From the NCBI RefSeq assembly GCF_000237925.1, contig NC_031498.1, positions 14,547,906 through 14,611,905 on the forward strand: a stretch of 64,000 bases of DNA. The letters are read 5' to 3'. Shown piece by piece: positions 55,577-64,000 of this stretch (its first letter is position 1; each line of letters begins with the position of its first letter). Below the pieces are notes generated by a model. It did no database searches. It was not told the DNA's origin and saw nothing but the letters and a program-made list of their open reading frames with translations. Position numbers and translations under genes: made by a program. The stretch is from Schistosoma mansoni. Its lineage: Eukaryota; Platyhelminthes; Trematoda; Strigeidida; Schistosomatidae.

Positions 55577-56708
55577 TTAAGGCAGTTGGGCTTTCTTGTC
55601 CTGTCCGTTTGGATTAGCCTTATGTGAATGGACAAAGAAACCTACTTGCAAAAGGTTTTCGGAGTGAGTAATCCTTATCTCTTCTTTCCTTGTTCTTGAC
55701 AGTCCGCAAGTGGGATAGTCAGTTTCAATATGCTTTTGTGCCTAGTCTTTAAACCAAAAGTTTAATAACAATAGTAATATCAGGTTCGCACTATGAAGTG
55801 GTTCTTGCCTCGCCCGAAAACATTTTGGATGCTGACGGAGCGTACAGAGCAACAGTCGTGACGGGAACTAATAAAGAAAACGACAGTCGAAAAAGTGATT
55901 CAGCTATTCAACGGGCACGTTGAATTTGCCTACACTTAAGAGTGAAAGCAGTAGCACGCGACTGAGGTATTTTGACAGTCACAACTAGAAAAGATAGTAT
56001 GAAATCAAGGACCAATTGAACTAAGAATTTCATAAAACGTTTCACTGGTTGGCACTAATGGTTGTAAACGGAATTGACACTTTCGCCTAACGGGCTTCTC
56101 TGCCTTATTAAAATGAATCGTCGGTGCCTCCAGATGGAGATTAAAGTAAACGAAACAAATATAAGTGAAAGTAGTACTATAAAATTATTATAATACAATA
56201 TTCCGGGCGCTCAAATTATAGTGAGTTTCCACTTGAATGGCTCTGTGAGAGATGCTTGAAATAATTCATCTGGTGTAGCATATCAAGAATTGATTAGTTA
56301 CTGAGAGTGAAAAGCATGCTAGTAGTCTACTATATCGCAGCTTTTTTGCAATTTTCGAGTGCTACCCCAACTTTCGTGTTAAACTGAACTTAAATGGACA
56401 TATCAGGGGATTTCTTGAAATGTTTAGGATGCTGTAAGTCGTTTAAAAATTACCTCTGCGCCACATGTATCCCGAAAAATAAAAAGCTAGTGATTTAGGA
56501 AATTCCTCATGGCTCTTAGATTTTTGTTTACAATCTGATTCCATGACCTCTCTTCGAATAAGCTTCAGACTGTCCTTAATCTTCTGAAATGAAGGAGGAA
56601 ACACTTCGCTTCCATTTTGTGAACAGGATCTAATAAATCTGTCATAAGTTGGGCTTTAGGTCCCACCATTAAACTATTCAAAAATTGCTTCAGAATTACC
56701 AATCCAAA
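55577..56708 (-). CDS. Unidentified multi-exon gene, 3' part (9 exons)
   Basis: Exons 56625-56708, 56454-56583, 56331-56388, 56197-56254, 56013-56127, 55913-55984, 55792-55867, 55701-55732 and 55577-55644 join without a phase clash and sum to 693 nt (230 residues and a stop). The eight introns are 28 to 76 bp, all GT..AG. The translated C-terminus starts FGLVILKQFLNSLMVGPKAQ, passes a charged stretch (KIKDSLKLIRREVMES) and ends in a strand-rich, probably beta-type region (..ILKLTIPLADLGFFVHSHKA..). I do not recognise the family. The gene lies upstream of DARS1 on the same strand and probably extends further 5'; NQIRLSQKNSAEFTHG.. near 56.87-56.93 kb is a likely earlier exon. Confidence 0.7.
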
Positions 56709-57566
56709 CTTTTTGTAAAATAATTTACTTGAGATTAGCAAACTCTTGGATTCATGCGTTATACGCTATCAAGAAGGAATCTATATACCTTTTAATCTGG
56801 ACTTCCATCGTCTATTTTAAACAAATTGTTCATTTTATTGTTTAAGACCATATATACTCCCAATCATAAACCCATGAGTGAACTCAGCGCTGTTTTTCTG
56901 GCTTAGCCTTATTTGATTGACAAGAGATACTGAAAAATTTCATGTTAAAGTGTTTTCATTCCCCATGCGGTTTTCGTAAGATCGAACATCTATGCTGTCC
57001 TGACATCATATGGCCTGTCTGGATACGAAGGCATTATAACTAGTGTTAGTACGGACTGCCTCAACGTGGAAGACATCATTTTAGGTGGATGATAGATCAC
57101 CTTTATTACCAAGTATTTAGTACTAGAATTCTCAAATAATCGTTGAATCACAACACCTGAAAACTGCAAGGACTATTTTATAGGCTTTCGTTCCTTAACA
57201 CCATAACTTGAATCTACAAGGTTCACGTCATTTGGAATTCCTCGGGCAGATACGGTCCTTTGGTGTTATAGCACCGACAGAGATTCTTTTAGAGTCACTT
57301 CTAATTATGTTGTGTTTTGAGTATAGTGGACCTGTTAGTATCCTCGCACCACTACCCAACGTATGAAAGAGAATGACCGGCAAACGTTGCCAGCTCTAGC
57401 GAATGTTACACAATAAATGCTGGTTGATTTAAGTGTTCGGGATCCTTATCTTACGTACGTCGTATAAGCGTTTAGGGAACTATTTTTAAAGTCATAACTG
57501 ATGGTTGCTATATATCTGTTCAGAAGACTAAAGGGAAGATTCGGGCCAGTCTCCCTATATGATGAC

Positions 57567-57665
57567 AATGAGGTATCCTTCGCATAGCTCGATACGTTTC
57601 TCAAGTTTCTTGATTCGCTGAGGTCGAACTCGTCGCAATTCGATCTCCGGATTACAGTCCGACAT
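57567..57665 (-). CDS. Possible exon of the unidentified minus-strand gene
   Basis: The minus strand reads MSDCNPEIELRRVRPQRIKK then LEKRIELCEGYL, a charged helix-like stretch that looks coding. The ATG could be a start. I could not settle its donor, so boundaries are approximate. Confidence 0.4.
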
Positions 57666-58411
57666 TCAGTGATTTCTATTCACCGGTTGGCTAGTCTTAA
57701 GTGAAGATTGGTCGTCTGGATTATCTTTCAGGTTCCTTTCATAAACCTGACTACCCTAGAGAACACGCGTTTCGTCGGTGGGTCTTGTACGGTCTGTGAT
57801 ATTGTAATGCTTGGTTGCAGCATGACGGCGATGGCATTTGATAGGCTTCGGTGAGTAACTGCCCCCACGTCTGTCACGGATGAACATCACAGGTCACGCT
57901 CCTCACAAGGATTCCGGAATCTCCCCTCGTAGTTACTAGTGGTCACATGACGACTGTAAACAAGGGGTCAAATAGATAACTGAATTTTACTGGAATCATC
58001 GATCGATTCAATTTAGGCAACCACTGCAAACCTGAAAGCACAATGTGGTTAGTCCTTCTAGATAGGTTCACAATTTCCATGAAACTCAACAACCTTCAAA
58101 CCTAGTACTGAAAATCATCAAGTGCCCACTTGTGACTAGCTACGCAGTGTAGTCAGATGACAGGTTTTAAGACTGCGGCCTTAACGCCTATCACACAACA
58201 TATGTTCAGTGGCATTCGGCACTTCAGTATTTAAAAAACGGCTTCTTTTCCTCAGGCGTCTATTTATTACAGAAAGCCAATAAGTTCGACAGTTGCTCAT
58301 ACACCGAAATAGGACAAGTCGTATTGCGGAATGAAGATGATGAGAATATACAGTTTGGTGATAATTGGTTGATCCTCAGTATGGTAGAATCACATGGTGA
58401 GGTATCATTAC

Positions 58412-59005
58412 TTGTGTCACTTGGATTCCTCGAAACTTTGCAGTTACTGACAACAACTCGTGATGGAAGTCGTTGTTTTCTTCTCGAAATTCATCTACTT
58501 TCACGTTATCAACTACTTAAGGACGATTTAAGGAGGTTATCTTCGTTAGAACCTGCGCAGTCATACTGTTTGCACCATGAATATGGGGTAGATTTGAAGT
58601 AAACTAGGAGATTTGATCAAGTGAACAGGAGCCGCAGGGATAGCAGTTGCTTTGTCATTCGTGAAAATGATGAATCCTCAGCCTTCCATAAAGCTTCGGA
58701 AGCGTTGTACAGAACAATGCATTATTAAAAGTTTCCTGTTGCAATTGCTATATTTTAGTTTGCTACCGAGTTACCAACCTGGTGAGGACTCTCAGGATCA
58801 TAAAAAGTTGTCTATTCACTGCCTCAAACTGCACGAATTTTGGATGGGTAGTAACAATACGTCACAGTATAATATGGATTTAATTGATCCCGTGATTTTA
58901 AACCGCACGTTTCTCATTTTCAGGTTGCCCTTTATTTATGGTAGAAAAATAATCGTTTCTAGCTGAAGATATCTTTTTCAACGACGTTTTGATGAGTTCA
59001 TGATA
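58412..59005 (-). CDS. Unidentified minus-strand exons (5 exons, phase-consistent)
   Basis: Exons 58904-59005, 58775-58828, 58711-58735 (25 nt), 58553-58603 and 58412-58515 join to 336 nt (112 codons) with no phase clash. Introns are 75, 39, 107 and 37 bp; the last has a TTCTAACG branch-like motif. The translation reads YHELIKTSLKKISSARNDYF, later FEAVNRQLFMILRVLTRL, then VDEFREENNDFHHELLSVTA. Mixed charge and regular helix-like spacing support coding. These may be middle exons of the gene ending at 55577 or a separate gene. The family is not recognised. A plus-strand reading of the same DNA also looks open but fits less well. Confidence 0.55.
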
Positions 59006-60387
59006 CTTGTCAAGCATTGGTTAGTAGTAGGTGCTAACTGAATAACTGTCTTGAACTAGACGTTCAGTACGTTCATGAAATGTCATTTACCAGGTGTACT
59101 GGTGATTATGAAAAAGGTTAATACGAATGATCGGCTTCTGAACTTGCAGTTGTTGAAAATCGGGGTTTTATTCATAGTTGTTTAATGATGTACTAGTGAT
59201 CCTTAGAAAAGTATCGTCAGCATGAAAAGTTGATTAAAACTGACAACATAAGCGTCAATGCATAATGTTTGAAAGACCAGTTTATCGAGGATTAACAATA
59301 CTGCATTTTCATGCAAGGTGTATTAACGACTTCTCCTTCTTTACTTATAAAAAGCCCGTTTTACGACCACTCCGACATTTTAAACTTGTCAAGTTTACTG
59401 ATCCTAGCTGAATCCTTCTTTGAATCCTAAAATGTTTAGGTGATATGATTGTCACACCAATCGAACAATTGTCCATAAAGTCACCTGAGCAACAGAAACA
59501 TCCATGAAAGTTGAATGATTACATTAGTGGTTGGGCCTAGAAGACCAGGTATGATACATATAGAGAATATATATTCGACTCCCCGAAGTCAAAACGTTTT
59601 TAGCGAAGGCCTACGTAGAATCAGTCACTGTGACAACTCTTATGCTAATGGAATTCCTTCATATTTGGGTTTCGGAATAATAGTAAGCAACCTCAAAGCT
59701 AGGGATGACTGTGAAGAAATAATTCTCAGAGGCTTTCAAACCTTGTGGAAATCTAAGTCATGTGTTGGAGCCCGTACACAAGTTATATACATTGTACGAC
59801 GCACATGACATGCTACATCCGGGATACGGGGTCCGATTAACTAAATCTCGTACAAAATGTAAGGGAGCAAGGTGTCTGCACCAGACCGCGTTTATGCAAT
59901 ATCATGCTGCGGGTTTCTTACAATAGTTAGCCAGCTTAGGTTATGCATACTTCGATGCTCCCAACATTTTAAAAGTATGTCGGACTTCTGATTTAATTTT
60001 ATTTGGGATTGTTGTAAGAAAAATGTTTCGGACAACAGTATCGTCATGCATTGTTATCCTGTAAGGCTTTTATATACATCTCCAACCTCTGAAATAAATC
60101 GACTGAATATATCGTTCACATTTGTTTAAATTTAGAAGAGAATGTAAAGTGATGGACGTAACGCTCCATATCATTAGAATAAAACCAGACTGGCTATACT
60201 CAGTTTACCAGTCCTTCTAGAAATAAGCTTATCCTCATATAAGCAGCTTGGAATGCTTAGCAACAGTTCACTAGGCCTCTGAATGAATAAGTGTGTGGAA
60301 GCTAGGCTGGTGGCGTTACATGTGACTTAAAAAATGAATAGTTTTATCTGCATACAAAAGTAAGTAACAGCGATGAATAATTCAATG
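59006..60387. other. Probable 5' exons and introns, unresolved
   Basis: A minus-strand open stretch near 59.64-59.76 kb reads LRFPQGLKASENYFFTVIPS then FEVAYYYSETQ and looks like an exon of the same minus-strand gene. The plus strand at 59515-59808 is open over 97 codons but shows no motif. I cannot give a firm model here. Confidence 0.35.
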
Positions 60388-60662
60388 TCAATCAATTTCT
60401 TTGCTTTTCGCGGCAGCCATAGTCAGTGAAAGATTTATTATTGGATCTGCGTAACCAATTTTTCAGTAAATTTATCATCTCCGGATGGTTACACTGCTTC
60501 CTACCTGATAAGTCCCTCAACGCAAACCTGTTGAATGCCTGGAATAGCTGAACCATATCACTGTAGCACAGCCACTCCGTAAGTATCAATTTCCCAAACT
60601 TATCCAAGGTATTCGACAGGGTCGACAGCCGCATTCTAAAGTCTACACTTATATTTGGGTGC
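60388..60662 (-). CDS. Unidentified minus-strand gene, last two exons
   Basis: Exon 60505-60662 reads HPNISVDFRMRLSTLSNTLD, then KFGKLILTEWLCYSDMVQLF and QAFNRFALRDLS, ending at a good TCAG|GTAGG donor. After a 58-bp intron, exon 60388-60446 continues in phase (DPIINLSLTMAAAKSKEID) to a TGA. The first part looks like a helical domain. I do not recognise it. If the stop is real this is the 3' end of a gene separate from the one at 55.6-59 kb. Upstream exons beyond 60.66 kb were not resolved. Confidence 0.5.
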
Positions 60663-62055
60663 CTGTTGACTTATCTTTGTTACCATCTGTATGGGAGATC
60701 ACAAACTGTCTGAATTAACACTAACGTGTCAAATTGCATTTGGAAGCGAGTAAATTACCACAAGGCCCAATCTCTGAATTGCTTTATTTCATACTATGCA
60801 GTGCTGATCTACCTGGCGCTCTAGACTCTCAAACTCTCTTTCAAGCCCATAAGTTTAGAATCTAGGGAGAATGAGCTAACTCAGATGGCATCTTGGCTCT
60901 TCAAAGAAACTTACATAAGACACATAACTAGGTGTGATAATTAAGAGTATTTGAATCATATTATAAACTAGGAATCTCAGAAATAACGTATTTTATCAAG
61001 AAGTAATAAATGAATATGAATGAATGTATTGTATTTAGGATTCAAAATCAAAACAGGCATCAATACAAAGGAATCATTGGTTCATATTAACACCACATTA
61101 AGCGGCAGAAAATCTGGTTCCCCTCAATCCATATGAATACAGTGTTAATGGTGAGCGTCAGTGATATGTTATTCACCACGTACTTTCTAGGAAACCCCAG
61201 TGTTATACTCCCCACCACTGAATGGGACCTGGGCGTCACTTTTTGCGATAATCTTGCCATCTTTTCTTCTGGGGAGTCTACAGTCATTAATATATGCTCA
61301 CACTTAGTATTTCATTCAGGAACAGCTGGCAGGCCGATTTCCGAACTACTCAAAGCTACTATCAGCGTTTATCTAAAATCCCATTCGGAAAAAACACAGG
61401 GGCCATATCCCCTACCTTAAAAGAGATATTGTTGGCTTGGAACGTGTGGAAAGAAAGACAATAAGGAAGGCACTCCAACTTAAGAACTAAACCCCAATCA
61501 GCCTGCCTGTAAAACCCTGATCTTTACGGCTAGCGTAGGACTGGAGAACCACTGATACGTTTCAGTAGTAAGTCACACTTAAAATGACATTCATTCAAGT
61601 TGAAACAAGGAGGAGTACGAGCAAACTTTTGTGTGGTTCAAATCAGCAATCTATAGAACCTATTACCTGAAAGTCAAAGTGACGGCACTTTCCACTGAAA
61701 GCTTAGAAGAGAGGTTACTTTAGCGCTATGGATACCAAATAGGATTACTCCACTTCCATTATTTAATAAATAGCTTTATCCCCAACTGCTCGAAGAAATA
61801 CACTGAAAACCCTAACTATTTAGATGCAAGGAATAAACAGTCTATAAGATCTACCAAGCAAATCAAAGTCTCATATCAGAGAAAAAAATACTGGTATATA
61901 AACTCTAAAATCTTGATGACATCGTTCTTCCTCTGCTGACATTTAATCGTTTTGTAAACAGCTAGCCTCGCCACCTGCTAAATGCTATTATTGCCTTTGT
62001 TTGAAACTTTCGAGCGATCTTATACTTAAAGTCTGCTTGATTTGCTTCAAGGACT
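60663..62055. other. Unresolved stretch before MED28
   Basis: Short open frames exist on both strands at 61.09-61.42 kb (plus: GNPSVILPTTEWDLGVTF..; minus: LPRRKDGKIIAKSDAQVPFS..). Neither could be tied to good splice sites. It may hold 5' exons of the minus-strand gene ending at 60388. No repeat was recognised. Confidence 0.35.
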
Positions 62056-62517
62056 ATGGACCCCGACGCGAAAGTCCTCTCGGATCTTGAGACTCAGTTA
62101 GATGTAAGAGATGAGTTGAGGTCTATTTGTTCAAGAATATATTTATGGTGCTTTCTTCGACGGGTTTGCATGATTCTGATATCTCAGAATCACAACATGG
62201 GCTAAATGATAAACATATGGCATCGCTTCTAGACGCTTGCCGACAAATGGACTCATGGTTTATTAAGAAGCGCCTCGCATTATCAACATACTACCAGGAA
62301 TATGCTTTAAAAGAGGTATTTAAAAGTTCATACTAATGGTGTTCTAGGAGATTGACGCCTTAAATGCTGAGTGCATAAGAAAAGAGAAGCTCGCTCAGGA
62401 ATTAAAAGGAAGAATAGAAGACTACTCAAAGTCTATCCAAGTTATTATAGATCAGGTACACTCATCTTGTTTTGGCTAATTTTTTAGTTCTCAAAAGACC
62501 TACCATATTTCGCATAA
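62056..62517 (+). CDS. MED28: Mediator complex subunit 28 (4 exons)
   Basis: Exons 62056-62103, 62136-62315, 62348-62455 and 62488-62517 join in phase 0 throughout to 366 nt, 121 residues. MED28 is a small coiled-coil subunit in the head region of Mediator, bridging activators and RNA polymerase II in the nucleus. The core reads LLDACRQMDSWFIKKRLALS, KEEIDALNAECIRKEKLAQE and LKGRIEDYSKSIQVI. It lines up with ARQTECFFLQKRLQLS and RKDALVQKHLTKL of the vertebrate protein. The N-terminus (MDPDAKVLSDLETQLD) fits the LVDELESSFEACF block, without the long proline-rich leader, which makes the protein shorter than the human one. An in-frame TGA 18 bp upstream supports this ATG. All three introns are exactly 32 bp; the second has TACTAAT as a branch motif. 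TGATTTGCTTCAAG before the ATG could be a splice or trans-splice acceptor. Confidence 0.86.
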
Positions 62518-64000
62518 TGTACCTATATGTTGCCTTTTGGGTTGCTGTACGAACTTATTGAGAAGCTACTTTTTACTTTTATGATTTCAATACATATTTT
62601 CAAAGTATGGCGTTGTTTATTCAACTACCAGTAGGTATCCGTGGTACTCCTCAAGGTAACAAAGCATCATATAAACTGGTTGTGCACTAAAGTTTCGTGT
62701 TCAGAATGGACTGTTGTATCTGTCACTGATTTTTCCACTGATTTCTACGTTCTCCATTGACTGGGTTTTCGGTTCGAGCACTGTTCTTGTGTAAGAAATA
62801 CTACACCTCAATTCCCTAGCCTTTGACAGATACTATGAGTATTCAAGGAATTTAAATAGAATTTTAAGACAAGTTTAGCCGTTCTATCTACATTATGTCG
62901 CCATATAGACCAAAAGATTTCACTCCTCGGGTTTAGTGTGTAAATAGTGCGCTGTCATCAGATATTACATTAACATCACAGCAGGTATGCTTCTAAATGT
63001 CATTGTGGTTTCTCTGCTGTTCGTATATACATTCGAACTGTATTGGACGTTGAGAAATTGAATATTATCCCAACGAAACAGAGGCTTTCTGCTTATATAT
63101 AACAACATGTGACACGGCTGTTAGTACCTCATGGTTGCATTTCGCTTTCAAGAGTATAATATTCAATATTTATCCACTTGTGCCACCTCCGATTTTAAGG
63201 GATAATCTAACATGTTTCAATTAAGCTAATCTATTTTAGTGTTTTAGCCGTGAACGGTCACTTATTCTGGTGCTGTGATGAAGTTCAGTTAAAGTGAATA
63301 CCCTATAGTCTTGTCAGTCATTTCGACATCATTAGGTTAGAAATAAAGCTTCAACATACATTGATGTTGGTAATCACAGCACTACAGTTAAGTGTTGGTT
63401 ACCCGACTCATCAGGTTCCTCCTCAATTGTACTGCATCTCTGACTTTTCTAGTAAATGTGACTAATGTTGAGTACAGTAGTAGTGTCCTGTCGTACTTAT
63501 CATATCATTCTTCCTACCATTACCTCATGAAAGTTATTGTGTCTAAAGTCGACCAGTTAAGTGAGTTCCTACTGGTCTTTCTGAGCTTATAATTATTGGA
63601 TATATCAAACGATGGATTAAGTCCGACTAGTTTAACTATCCACGACGGATCCCAATGTGATGTTTCCTTGAAAATATAACTGTTGGATTCTGCCAAGTTA
63701 AAAACTTATCTATAGCTTTTGGTCAACCATCTTCAATCCTCCAATGTAGAACAGGATATACCGTTGAGTTAATGAGCTTAGAGGTAACGTTACGACTAAC
63801 TTTCATATTATCAGTTCTGAAGTTTTAATAGTACAAGAATGATGGTATTTAAACTATAAGTTTAGTAAAGATGTAGATAACCGAAATCGTCCTGACATAA
63901 AGCCAGTGAGTTTAAATGGCATATACGACTTCAGAAAACCTGTATCATACTTCTTATTCGATATTAATATCCTTAAAATCGACAATCCAGCTACTCAAGA
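62518..64000. other. Downstream flank of MED28, no gene seen
   Basis: I see no convincing exon, repeat or RNA gene here. The longest frame (66 codons, 63392-63592, plus) is hydrophobic and without motif. Given how short exons are in the neighbouring genes, a missed gene is possible. Confidence 0.4.

Noticed and set aside
55628-55920. A plus-strand chain starting MDKETYLQKVFG.. with short introns, reading ..FQYAFVPSSHYEVV..
   Set aside because: The same DNA on the minus strand gives five consecutive exons with consistent phase and good pyrimidine tracts that extend far beyond this stretch. The plus-strand chain stops at 55919 with no clear continuation.
58266-59270. A plus-strand chain of micro-exons reading ..NKFDSCSYTEIGQVVLRNED.. 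and later ..DYEKVVENRGFIH..
   Set aside because: The minus-strand chain (58412-59005) is better supported: its exons fit in phase, its residues are more typical of protein, and it has a branch-like motif. Short introns make false chains easy to build, so I kept only one strand and at moderate confidence.

Overview
This is an AT-rich, intron-rich eukaryotic window that reads as a blood-fluke (Schistosoma) genome or that of a very close trematode. Four things point there: tRNA-derived SINEs carrying schistosome-type hammerhead ribozymes (the Sm-alpha type), RTE-clade retrotransposons, an LTR retrotransposon, and many introns of only 28-76 bp beside others of several kilobases. No bacterial-style operons, CRISPR arrays or viral genes were seen.

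Left part (1-30768). About 11 kb of gene-poor repeat-rich DNA is followed by a minus-strand ALX-like paired-class homeobox gene. I rebuilt it as three coding exons, 30666-30768, 28259-28827 and 11530-12984, giving a 708-residue protein. A 15.3-kb intron splits the homeodomain after its residue 21. That intron holds copies of two hammerhead-bearing SINE families, several as head-to-head inverted pairs, plus an RTE fragment and a fold-back element. Another inverted SINE pair, with two apparently intact hammerhead cores, lies at 8898-9478.

Middle part (38182-55163). This is one minus-strand gene, cytosolic aspartyl-tRNA synthetase (DARS1). I rebuilt it as ten exons whose phases all agree and which sum to 508 codons plus a stop. 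Its introns carry most of the large mobile DNA: a 3.9-kb RTE-like element with a 12-bp target-site duplication, a nearly identical 0.5-kb truncated sister copy, and an older RTE copy in the opposite orientation. The older copy is split by an LTR retrotransposon with 326-bp LTRs. That LTR element has lost reverse transcriptase and RNase H, and its single 662-codon frame joins gag-protease directly to the end of integrase.

Right part (55164-64000). This part is compact. A minus-strand gene with at least nine 3' exons and very short introns ends 413 bp before the DARS1 start. More minus-strand exons lie at 58.4-59.0 kb, and a probable separate minus-strand 3' end lies at 60.4-60.7 kb. A plus-strand four-exon gene for Mediator subunit 28 (MED28) lies at 62056-62517, and all three of its introns are exactly 32 bp. 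Homology was judged by eye from motifs and exon phase; no database search was run.
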